17,690 bases of DNA from RGIG7450 sp045648785 (GTDB lineage: Bacteria; Bacillota; Clostridia; RUG12999): positions 1 through 17,690 of the forward strand of contig JAZROP010000034.1 in assembly GCA_045648785.1 (NCBI GenBank), read 5' to 3'. Shown one piece after another: positions 5,439 to 12,089 of this stretch (the stretch's first letter is position 1; the number at the start of each line of letters is the position of its first letter). The notes beneath the pieces are model-generated. The model searched no databases and was not told the origin of the DNA. It saw nothing but the letters and a program-made list of their open reading frames with translations. Position numbers and translations under genes: made by a program.

Positions 5439-7241
5439 TTAACCTACTACAATTGCGTCAAACTTACATGTTTCCATGCAAGCGCCACATTTAATACATT
5501 TTGCCTGGTCTATAACAAACGGTTTTTTGATTTCACCAGATATAGCACCAACAGGACATTTTCTTGCACAAGCAGAGCAACCCTTACATTTATCAGCAAC
5601 AATGCTGTAAGAGAGAAGTGCTTTACATACACCAGCAGGACATTTTTTGTCCACAACATGAGCTACATACTCATCTCTGAAATATTTGAGTGTGCTGAGT
5701 ACCGGGTTAGGTGCAGTTTGTCCAAGACCGCAAAGTGCAGATTCTTTAATGGACAGGCAAAGTGATTCAAGATTATCAATATCCTTAAGAGTTCCTTTAC
5801 CAGAAGTAATTTTATCTAAAATTTCGTAAAGGCGTTTTGTACCGATACGGCAAGGTGAACATTTACCGCAGGATTCATCAACTGTAAATTCAAGGAAGAA
5901 TTTCGCAATGTCAACCATACAGTTGTCTTCGTCCATAACAATAAGACCACCGGAACCCATCATTGAACCTATGCTCATAAGTGAATCATAGTCGATAGGT
6001 GTATCTATAAGATGTGCAGGGATACATCCGCCGGAAGGACCGCCTGTCTGAGCAGCCTTGAATTTTTTACCGTTCGGGATACCACCGCCGATTTCTTCAA
6101 CGATCTCACGGAGAGTTGTTCCCATAGGTACTTCAACAAGACCTGTGTGTTTAATCTTACCACCAAGCGCAAATACTTTTGTACCTTTGCTCTTTTCTGT
6201 ACCAATTGTTTTGAACCAATCAGCACCGTTATTAATGATAACCGGAATGTTAGCATAAGTTTCAACATTGTTTAACAGTGTCGGTTTCTGGAAGAGACCT
6301 TTAACTGCCGGGAACGGAGGACGCGGACGAGGCTCACCACGCTTACCTTCGATAGAGTTTAAAAGAGCTGTTTCTTCACCACAAACGAAAGCACCTGCAC
6401 CAAGTCTGAGTTCCATATCAAAGCAGAAGTCTGTTCCAAAAATGTTTTTACCTAAAAGACCCGCTTCTCTTGCCTGGTCAATGGCAATCTGCAGACGGTT
6501 AACAGCGATAGGATATTCTGCACGGATATAAACATAACCCTGGTCAGCACCTACAGCATATGCTGCTATTGCCATAGCTTCGATAATTGTGTGGGGGTCA
6601 CCTTCAAGGATAGATCTATCCATGAACGCACCCGGGTCACCTTCATCTGCATTACATGCAACATATTTCTGGTCGCCCTGTGCATTTGCAGTGAACATCC
6701 ATTTCATACCTGTTGAGAAGCCACCGCCACCACGACCGCGGAGACCGGAATCTTTAATAACTTCAATAACCTGTTCAGGTGTCATTTCGGTAAGAACCTT
6801 ACCAAGCGCCTGATAACCATCAACAGCAATGTATTCTTCAATGTTTTCAGGGTTTATAACACCACAGTTACGAAGTGCAATACGCATCTGTTTTTTGTAG
6901 AAATCAGTTTCCATAAGGGATTTAATTGTGTTATCCTCTTCATGAACTGTTTCTTCATAAAGAAGTCTTTTAACCATACGGCCTTTGAGGATGTGTTCCT
7001 CAACAATTTCTTTAACATCGCTGGCCTGAACCATGCTGTAAAAAGCACCTTCAGGATAAACAATAATGATGGGACCAAGTGCGCAAAGACCAAAACAGCC
7101 TGTAGGCACTACTTTTACTTCATTTTCAAGTCCTTTTTCCTTAAGCTGTTTTTCAAATTCTTCCTGAATTTTAACAGAGCCGGAAGATGTACAGCCTGTA
7201 CCACCGCATACCAGAATATGCGCTCTGTATGTGTTACTCAT
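5439..7241 (-). CDS. hydB: Hydrogenase flavoprotein subunit HydB (NuoF-like, NAD(H)-binding)
   Basis: HydB carries FMN and the NAD(H) site and is the likely site where electrons branch in bifurcating hydrogenases. The 600 residues hold an N-terminal thioredoxin-like [2Fe-2S] domain (C12, C17, C49, C53), a NuoF-like core with the glycine-rich GRGGGGFSTG FMN/NAD region (169-178), a [4Fe-4S] site (C458, C461, C464, C504), a KKCPAGVC pair (C534, C539) that may bind metal, and a C-terminal two-cluster ferredoxin domain (C552/555/558/562 and C582/585/588/592). This domain order matches HydB of Thermotoga maritima-type enzymes. An AAGGAGG site precedes the ATG. The gene lies 15 bases after the small [2Fe-2S] gene and 17 before hydA. 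Confidence 0.95.
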   Translation of the reverse strand: MSNTYRAHILVCGGTGCTSSGSVKIQEEFEKQLKEKGLENEVKVVPTGCFGLCALGPIIIVYPEGAFYSMVQASDVKEIVEEHILKGRMVKRLLYEETVHEEDNTIKSLMETDFYKKQMRIALRNCGVINPENIEEYIAVDGYQALGKVLTEMTPEQVIEVIKDSGLRGRGGGGFSTGMKWMFTANAQGDQKYVACNADEGDPGAFMDRSILEGDPHTIIEAMAIAAYAVGADQGYVYIRAEYPIAVNRLQIAIDQAREAGLLGKNIFGTDFCFDMELRLGAGAFVCGEETALLNSIEGKRGEPRPRPPFPAVKGLFQKPTLLNNVETYANIPVIINNGADWFKTIGTEKSKGTKVFALGGKIKHTGLVEVPMGTTLREIVEEIGGGIPNGKKFKAAQTGGPSGGCIPAHLIDTPIDYDSLMSIGSMMGSGGLIVMDEDNCMVDIAKFFLEFTVDESCGKCSPCRIGTKRLYEILDKITSGKGTLKDIDNLESLCLSIKESALCGLGQTAPNPVLSTLKYFRDEYVAHVVDKKCPAGVCKALLSYSIVADKCKGCSACARKCPVGAISGEIKKPFVIDQAKCIKCGACMETCKFDAIVVG

Positions 7242-7256
7242 GTTTCTGCCTCCTTA

Positions 7257-7625
7257 TTATTCTGCAGCACCGATTGTAAATTCAGTAACCGGTTTCTGAT
7301 TGATTATATGCTCAGTAACAACGCGTGCTACTTTGTCCTCTGTCATCTTAACATAAGTTACTTTTTCCTCGCCGGGCATATAAACCTCAACGATAGGCTC
7401 AAGACGGCACATACCTATGCAACCGGTCTGTGTAACTGTAACATTAGCGAGATTTCTCTTGTCAATTTCTGACATAAACGCATTAAGTACCGGTCTTGCC
7501 CCAGCTGCGATACCGCATGTAGCCATACCTACAACTATTCGCACTCCGTCTTCGCGTTCTTTACGAAGATTAACCTGATTTAACACCTTGTTTCTGATTT
7601 CCTGTAATTCAGCTAAACTCTTCAT
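7257..7625 (-). CDS. Small thioredoxin-fold [2Fe-2S] ferredoxin-like protein
   Basis: This 122-residue protein has a basic helical N-terminus (about 1-27) followed by a thioredoxin-like ferredoxin domain related to the N-terminal domain of the neighbouring HydB; both share the TGC-x3-C and P-I-V-VY-P patterns and a VxEHI helix. Only three cysteines are present (C37, C69, C73) where four usually bind a [2Fe-2S] cluster; the first Cys of the expected pair is replaced. I recall this CGIAAGA form as the family norm in clostridial hydrogenase operons, so it is probably not decay. It has a good AAGGAGG site, starts 39 bases after the preceding gene and just upstream of hydB. It may deliver electrons to HydABC or tie it to the sensory genes; its function is not established. 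Confidence 0.88.
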   Translation of the reverse strand: MKSLAELQEIRNKVLNQVNLRKEREDGVRIVVGMATCGIAAGARPVLNAFMSEIDKRNLANVTVTQTGCIGMCRLEPIVEVYMPGEEKVTYVKMTEDKVARVVTEHIINQKPVTEFTIGAAE

Positions 7626-7664
7626 TTTTTCCTCCTTAAATATTTAAACAAATTTTTTATAAAA
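7626..7664 (-). promoter_or_regulatory. AT-rich gap; possible internal promoter or processing site
   Basis: This 39-base gap is the widest inside the operon and separates the signalling genes from the small ferredoxin, hydB and hydA. It contains TATAAT on the minus strand, but no -35 box is visible at the right distance inside the preceding gene. An internal start or a processing site would let the structural genes be made in excess of the signalling genes. The evidence is weak. Confidence 0.25.
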
Positions 7665-8207
7665 TTATATATTTATATCGGATAATCCTTCCCTGACATA
7701 ACCTGCTATCCAATTTAACACATCAGGCGTATCAAGGGGGATGTCACCGAGGATCTCCTTAAGCTGAACAGTATCCAGCAAAAAAACCTTGCCATCTTTT
7801 TTATGTTCGTAAATATACTCCGGCTCGGGCGCTCCAGATATTATAGTGAGCATTGTTTCTGCCATATCGCCTATGGGTGCCCGGTCTATATTCATAAGTT
7901 CAAATGTAGTTTTGACTTTTGTGCCCACGCCAAGTTGGGACCAAATTTCAAGTCCTCCCCCGCATTGAACTGCTGCTGCTTCAAAAAGAGAAATTCCCAT
8001 TCCCATTTTTCTAGTGGTTCTTGTCGTAACAAAAGGGTCTTTTACCTTTTTTAAAAATTCCTCACTCATTCCGCAGCCATTGTCATTTATTTCAATTGTC
8101 AAAAGATTTTTCGTCGTATTTTCATCAATTTTTATTTCTATGTTTTTCGCACCGGCTTTAATGGAATTCTGAACAATGTCCAGTATATGAAGTGATAATT
8201 CTTTCAT
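7665..8207 (-). CDS. GHKL ATPase (histidine-kinase-like), C-terminally extended
   Basis: A 180-residue soluble protein with a GHKL ATP-binding fold: N-box HILDIVQNSIKAGA (7-20) with the catalytic-type Asn, G1 box DNGCGM (42-47) and G2 box GMGISL. About 75 residues follow the ATPase fold and are not recognised. There is no dimerisation/phosphoacceptor helix, sensor domain or membrane segment, so this is not a normal sensor kinase; it would act as a partner in a multi-protein switch. It overlaps the PHP gene by four bases (ATGA), with GGAGGGG inside the PHP 3' end, so translation is coupled. Its substrate is unknown. It is the second GHKL protein in the operon. Confidence 0.85.
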   Translation of the reverse strand: MKELSLHILDIVQNSIKAGAKNIEIKIDENTTKNLLTIEINDNGCGMSEEFLKKVKDPFVTTRTTRKMGMGISLFEAAAVQCGGGLEIWSQLGVGTKVKTTFELMNIDRAPIGDMAETMLTIISGAPEPEYIYEHKKDGKVFLLDTVQLKEILGDIPLDTPDVLNWIAGYVREGLSDINI

Positions 8208-8908
8208 TGTCCCCTCCGGTTAAACAATTCATTTACATCATTTATTTCTAAAAAAGCATCTTTTTCAGCAATATCCGTAAGATAATGGGCATCCGAATTA
8301 CGCAGAACTGAATATTTTTTCAAATCTGGTCTGCTGTCAAGATAGGCCGACATATCACTTACTTTTTTGGATATTTCAATCCCATCAACCTCAAGCTCCT
8401 CCGGTATAAATCCCAGATTTGTGAGAATACTATATGAATGACGGTCAACATGTGCTGGATAGTATATTCCACCAACACTTTTCACAAGCGTAAACAAATC
8501 TTCTACCTGAATACTCGTCGGGGAAATTAGAAGCTTTTCTTCCTCTCCGACAATGTTGTCATCCTCATCCATATAATACTGATTGCCGAAAATATCCGGA
8601 CGATTTTTAATATCCGGCAACGATTCGTAAACCTTTTTCGCCACTTCTTCGGCAGCTTCTATTGTATTAAATAATGTAAGAACATGAATTTCTTCAGCAG
8701 TTTCAACCTCCATACCGGCAACAACCTTGACTCCAACTTGTTCGCCAATTTTCATTGCCGCACGCACATTTCCCACTGAATTATGGTCTGAAATGGCTAT
8801 TGCATCAAGTCCGATAATCGCCGCCATGTTAACAATGTTGTTAGGCGTCATATCCTTGTCACCACAAGGTGAAAGCGCTGAATGAATGTGAAAATCGTAG
8901 TAAATCAT
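8204..8908 (-). CDS. PHP-domain phosphoesterase
   Basis: PHP-domain proteins are metal-dependent phosphoesterases. The metal ligands are visible in order: HIH (H7, H9), SDHNS (D41, H42), the GMEVET segment (E67/E69) with H75, PAHVDRHSYS (H153) and NSDAH (D206, H208). All expected motifs are present, so it should be active. The length is 234 residues. It overlaps both neighbours by four bases, with the DRTGG gene upstream and the GHKL ATPase downstream, and has no clear ribosome-binding site of its own, which argues for tight translational coupling. In this setting it may dephosphorylate a phosphoprotein made by the ATPases or hydrolyse a signalling nucleotide; that is inference. Confidence 0.88.
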   Translation of the reverse strand: MIYYDFHIHSALSPCGDKDMTPNNIVNMAAIIGLDAIAISDHNSVGNVRAAMKIGEQVGVKVVAGMEVETAEEIHVLTLFNTIEAAEEVAKKVYESLPDIKNRPDIFGNQYYMDEDDNIVGEEEKLLISPTSIQVEDLFTLVKSVGGIYYPAHVDRHSYSILTNLGFIPEELEVDGIEISKKVSDMSAYLDSRPDLKKYSVLRNSDAHYLTDIAEKDAFLEINDVNELFNRRGQ

Positions 8909-9240
8909 ATTTTCGCTGTATTATGAATTGCAACTGCAGTTTCATAGCTGTTTTTGTCAGTAGAAAGAAGAATAATCCCCTGGCTGTCTGCCTTTTCTAT
9001 TACTTCCTTATCCACAGCTACTCCTTCAGCAAGAATTATACATGCCATATCAACAAGCGCCGCCACGGCAACAATGTTGACATTACTCATAATTGTAATC
9101 CATACCGAGTCCTGTTCTGCTCGCCCCATAACCCAACTTAAAAGGTCTCCGACATAACAGCTTTTAATCTCTCTGTCTTCAAAGTCCTTGTTTGTAAGCA
9201 CCGTAAGATTAAGTTCTTTAATAAGATTTGAAACTGTCAT
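8905..9240 (-). CDS. DRTGG-domain protein (second of two)
   Basis: A 111-residue soluble protein that aligns along its length with the other small DRTGG-type protein of the operon (10968-11321). Both share a D-L-(x5) hydrophobic segment after a cysteine, a run of alternating hydrophobic strands, and an E/K-x-G-x(3-4)-D/E-V helix followed by a G/N-I-x-I-L-x-T strand. DRTGG domains occur beside CBS domains, in phosphotransacetylases and near HPr-kinase-like folds, where a sensory or nucleotide-binding role is suspected. The DRTGG motif itself is degenerate here, so the call rests on overall pattern and genome context. It starts six bases after hydS and overlaps the PHP gene. Confidence 0.7.
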   Translation of the reverse strand: MTVSNLIKELNLTVLTNKDFEDREIKSCYVGDLLSWVMGRAEQDSVWITIMSNVNIVAVAALVDMACIILAEGVAVDKEVIEKADSQGIILLSTDKNSYETAVAIHNTAKI

Positions 9241-9246
9241 TTTCTG

Positions 9247-10563
9247 TCACAGCCTTTCTGATAAGTCGCCGTCGTCACTCTGACTTCCGTGCGGACTTGA
9301 TTCAAGGTCAAAAAGCTCTTTCGCAAGGCTTTGAACCTTTTCTCTCATTCTGAATATGCAATCATTCTCGCTACCGTGCCCGTTCACAATGTCCTCTGCA
9401 AGCGCTTTGCAAGAAGGGGCTCCGCAGGAGCCACAATCAAGTTTAGGCATGGTTCCCCAGATTTTATCAATCCGTTCGAGCTTGTTCATCGCTTCTTCAA
9501 AATTATCTGCCAGTTTCATTATCTGAACCGGCTCAAGTGCTTTCTGCCACAAAAGCTTTGTTTCGTCGAGATTTTCGACCGGCTGTGTTTCTGCCTTAAG
9601 GTCTATCATATTCCTTATTCTGTTGGAGCAGACATAGCTGTTTTCAACAGTGAGCGGACCGCCCACGCAGCCGCCGTTACAGGCAAGAAGTTCTACAAAA
9701 TCTATATCGTCAAGCTTGCCATTTTCAATTTCTTCAAGAATTTTTATTACCTCATCAATTCCATCAACAGCAATATTGATTATAGTGCGAGTTGCTTTAC
9801 ATTCTCCACCGCTTCTTGCCCACGATACACCCTCAAGCCCTGCCTGAGCAAGCCGTTCGGGTTCATCAATGGTTTTAATAAGATTACACACCTTCATATA
9901 GGCATCGGCAATTGAAATTGCCCCATCCACCTCTGACTTTTCTCTTAAAAGCGGGGATTTTATACTGGTTTCCTTTGCCGGGCACGGAGTTATAAAGAAA
10001 ATTCCTATTTCTTCGCTCGGGAGCCCTGTTTTTTTCATTGCAATTTGTCTTGCCGCTACTGCCGACGCCTCCATGGGCGAGCAAACCGGCAGGACATGAT
10101 TTATCAGTCCTGGAAATCTTACGCGGATGAGCCTCAGCACCGCCGGACATGCTGAACTTATGACAGGCTTTAAAAGACCGCCTTGTTTTATCAGCCGACG
10201 GGTTGCCTCAGCAACCACCTCAGCGCCCCTTGCCACTTCAAAAACATCGTCAAAGCCCACTAGCTTTAATGCACTAAGAATTTTGTTTACATCCTTATTG
10301 TCCTTGAACTGTCCATAAAAGGCCGGTGCCGGCATTGCAACCGTATATTTATACTGCGAAAGCATTTCAAAGGAGTCTGTTTTTGCAAGTTTTGCATGAT
10401 ATGGGCAAACCCTTATACATTCGCCGCAATCAATACAGCGTTCCTTAATTATTTTCGCCTTGCCACCTCGCACTCTGATTGCCTCGGTAGGGCATCTTTT
10501 TATGCAGTTAGTACATCCGTGACATTTGTCTTTATCCAATGTTACTGAATGAAAATAAGGCAA
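9247..10563 (-). CDS. hydS: Sensory [FeFe] hydrogenase HydS (group D-like)
   Basis: This is a second, shorter [FeFe]-hydrogenase protein of 438 residues. It has an N-terminal two-cluster ferredoxin domain (C14/17/20/24 and C43/46/49/53), then an H-domain with L1 SSACPA (C139), L2 TPCPAKE (C194) and L3 LACNGGC (C295, C299), so all four H-cluster cysteines remain. The proton-relay Cys before C139 is Ala138, the hallmark of slow, sensory enzymes; as I recall, Thermoanaerobacter mathranii HydS has the same change. A C-terminal four-Cys site (C377, C380, C385, C402) suggests an extra cluster; there is no PAS domain. The frame is open from GTG at 10572, but GAGGTG six bases before the TTG at 10563 favours that start, giving MPYFHSVTLD. 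It lies inside the hydABC operon and probably reports H2 or redox state. Confidence 0.88.
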   Translation of the reverse strand: MPYFHSVTLDKDKCHGCTNCIKRCPTEAIRVRGGKAKIIKERCIDCGECIRVCPYHAKLAKTDSFEMLSQYKYTVAMPAPAFYGQFKDNKDVNKILSALKLVGFDDVFEVARGAEVVAEATRRLIKQGGLLKPVISSACPAVLRLIRVRFPGLINHVLPVCSPMEASAVAARQIAMKKTGLPSEEIGIFFITPCPAKETSIKSPLLREKSEVDGAISIADAYMKVCNLIKTIDEPERLAQAGLEGVSWARSGGECKATRTIINIAVDGIDEVIKILEEIENGKLDDIDFVELLACNGGCVGGPLTVENSYVCSNRIRNMIDLKAETQPVENLDETKLLWQKALEPVQIMKLADNFEEAMNKLERIDKIWGTMPKLDCGSCGAPSCKALAEDIVNGHGSENDCIFRMREKVQSLAKELFDLESSPHGSQSDDGDLSERL

Positions 10564-10573
10564 TGTTCTCACC

Positions 10574-10984
10574 TCACAGATTGATGGTCAATATAACCGT
10601 TGTCCCCTCTCCGGGTTTGGTTTTTATCTGAAGGTCGTCAGTATATTTTTTCATATTAGGAAGCCCCATTCCCGCACCAAAACCCAGTTCCCTGACACTA
10701 TCGGTTGCTGTAGAATAACCTTCCTTCATAGCAAGCTCTACATTACTTATCCCCGGACCATTGTCCGTAAAGCTTATTACTATACTTTTATCTGTAATTT
10801 CAGCATCACAAAAACCTCCGCCGCCGTGTATAACCGTATTGATTTCCGCCTCGTACATGGATATGGCAACTTTTCTTACCGCTTCTCCGGGGATTCCAAG
10901 CTGTTTTAAAATAGTTTTAAAATTACTTGACGCTTCCCCTGCACGCGCAAAATCGCTACCCGATATCTCATAATGCCTCAGCAC
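10574..10984 (-). CDS. RsbW-like ATPase (anti-sigma factor / serine kinase fold)
   Basis: A single-domain GHKL ATPase of about 136 residues in the style of RsbW/SpoIIAB: an EAEINTVIHGGGG N-box region, G1 box DNGPGI and G2 box GFGAGMGLPNMKK. RsbW-type proteins phosphorylate STAS-domain antagonists or bind sigma factors. No STAS protein or sigma factor is in this window, so its partner is unknown. An ATG at 11011 is possible, but it overlaps the DRTGG gene by 44 bases and lacks a ribosome-binding site; the GTG at 10984 has GGGAGG eight bases upstream and gives a family-like beginning. It lies just before hydS, with the GAGGTG site for hydS overlapping its stop codon. Confidence 0.83.
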   Translation of the reverse strand: MLRHYEISGSDFARAGEASSNFKTILKQLGIPGEAVRKVAISMYEAEINTVIHGGGGFCDAEITDKSIVISFTDNGPGISNVELAMKEGYSTATDSVRELGFGAGMGLPNMKKYTDDLQIKTKPGEGTTVILTINL

Positions 10985-11321
10985 TCGTGCGACCTCCCAA
11001 TCCTTTTTCATAGAGTTTGCCGCAGGCGGTATAAAGCGGATATTCCGTAGTCAGAATAGCAATATTTTTGGACTGTGCAAGTGCGATAACATCTTCGGCA
11101 GGTTTTTTACCTCTTACAAAGCACACCGCCACAATATCCATCATCTCAGCTGTTCTGATAACCTGGGAGTTTATAAGACCTGTTAAAAGAAGTGACTGGT
11201 CTTTTACAAAAGCAAGTACATCACTCATAAGGTCACATCCGCAGGCGGTATTAATTTCCACACCGGTATCCCCGGTGAGAACTTCAGCGTTTAAGATAGC
11301 CTGTATTTCAGATAATTTCAT
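10968..11321 (-). CDS. DRTGG-domain protein (first of two)
   Basis: A 117-residue soluble protein, paralogous to the other small DRTGG-type protein of this operon (8905-9240). Recognisable parts are a short N-terminal helix (MKLSEIQAIL), a C-x-C-DLMSDVLAF segment near 27-38, and a C-terminal NIAILTTE strand and helix. Family members are thought to sense ligands, possibly nucleotides, but no substrate is known. It is the second gene of the operon, about 20 bases after hydC, and its 3' end overlaps the ATPase gene. Its cysteine-bearing CGC pattern near residues 27-29 could be redox-active; that is speculation. Confidence 0.72.
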   Translation of the reverse strand: MKLSEIQAILNAEVLTGDTGVEINTACGCDLMSDVLAFVKDQSLLLTGLINSQVIRTAEMMDIVAVCFVRGKKPAEDVIALAQSKNIAILTTEYPLYTACGKLYEKGLGGRTSAEAL

Positions 11322-11341
11322 ATTTTTTAAACCCCTTGTAA

Positions 11342-11836
11342 TTAGTCTTTATACTTTGCAAGGATTCCGTCAATATCGTCTTCAACAAGTCTGCCGTAAA
11401 CTTCTTCACCAATTGTAAGTACCGGAGCAAGACCGCAAGCACCAATACAACGAGTTGCTTCAAGTGAGAATTTACCATCCTCTGTGCATCCGCCTACTTC
11501 AAGGTTTAAGTTTTTCTGAATTCTTTCAATAAGCTTACCGCTGCCTTTAACATAGCAAGCTGTACCAAGACATACACCAATGTGGTGTTCACCCTTGGGT
11601 TCAAGAGTAAATCTTGCATAGAAAGTTACAACACCGTAAACTTCTGCGAGAGGCACATCAAGTCCTTCAGAAACCATTTTCTGAACTTCAAGCGGAATAT
11701 AACCATAGATGTCCTGAGCTTCGTGAAGAACGGGAATAAGTGCACCCTCTGTGCCTTTGTACTCTTCAATTACTTTTAAGAGTTTTTCTTCCTGTTCCTT
11801 TGTTCCTTTGAAAGGAATTGTGGTTTTTGTAGCCAT
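11342..11836 (-). CDS. hydC: Hydrogenase subunit HydC (NuoE-like [2Fe-2S] protein)
   Basis: HydC is the NuoE-like subunit of trimeric [FeFe] hydrogenases and passes electrons between the HydB flavin region and the rest of the complex. The 164 residues show the usual NuoE pattern: an N-terminal helical bundle with LHEAQDIYGYIP, then GVVTFYARF, and the [2Fe-2S] ligands C89, C94, C130 and C134. It is the first gene of the operon, with AGGAGG eight bases before the ATG and a strong promoter 78 bases upstream of the start. It is separated from hydB and hydA by seven genes, so subunit balance depends on the long transcript or on an internal start. Confidence 0.94.
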   Translation of the reverse strand: MATKTTIPFKGTKEQEEKLLKVIEEYKGTEGALIPVLHEAQDIYGYIPLEVQKMVSEGLDVPLAEVYGVVTFYARFTLEPKGEHHIGVCLGTACYVKGSGKLIERIQKNLNLEVGGCTEDGKFSLEATRCIGACGLAPVLTIGEEVYGRLVEDDIDGILAKYKD

Positions 11837-11882
11837 TTTGTTTCCTCCTATTTAAAAATCACTTTAATTAATACTTCCGGTT

Positions 11883-11907
11883 GGTATGCACACTTCGCCA
11901 ACATACC
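11883..11907 (-). repeat. Hairpin at the 5' end of the hydC transcript
   Basis: Arms GGTATG (11883-11888) and CATACC (11902-11907) pair over six bases. The predicted transcription start is at about 11907, so the stem would be at the very 5' end of the hydrogenase mRNA. An overlapping alternative stem, GUUGG with CCAAC, uses part of the same bases and excludes the first. It may stabilise the mRNA or be a binding site. Confidence 0.5.
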
Positions 11908-11913
11908 GCATAC

Positions 11914-11942
11914 ATTATATCACTTTCAAATGCAAAAGTCTA
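11914..11942 (-). promoter_or_regulatory. Hydrogenase operon promoter
   Basis: On the minus strand there is a perfect -10 TATAAT (11919-11914), preceded by TGA as an extended -10, and a -35 TAGACT (11942-11937, four of six matches to TTGACA) with a 17-base spacer. Transcription would start near 11907, leaving a leader of about 70 bases ahead of hydC. No TTGTTAA-type Rex operator was seen next to it. Confidence 0.82.
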
Positions 11943-12037
11943 GTATTTTTACTTAAATTTTTTAAAAATTTCGACCATTTTTTTAAACTGTTTTCGTGAT
12001 TTTGACCAAAATGCAATCCTTACTTTTTTAACTTGCA

Positions 12038-12074
12038 AAAAAACACAGAAAATCAGTGATTTTCTGTGTTTTTT
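12038..12074. terminator. Intrinsic terminator, probably bidirectional, after the PBP gene
   Basis: Arms of 16 bases (12038-12053 and 12059-12074) pair perfectly around a CAGTG loop. On the minus strand A6 precedes and U6 follows the ACACAG core, the standard intrinsic terminator form, and the symmetry gives the same form on the plus strand. It lies 15 bases after the PBP stop and upstream of the hydrogenase promoter, so it insulates the two units. Confidence 0.88.
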
Positions 12075-12089
12075 GAATTATTCAAAATA

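Noticed and set aside
10985..11011. Upstream ATG start for the RsbW-like ATPase
   Set aside because: No ribosome-binding site precedes it and it would overlap the DRTGG gene by 44 bases; GTG 10984 with GGGAGG is better.
11950..11975. AT-rich near-palindrome upstream of the hydrogenase promoter as a Rex operator
   Set aside because: Rex sites need TTGTTAA-like half sites with G/C at fixed places; this is only A/T runs. Rex control is plausible for hydrogenase genes but not supported here.
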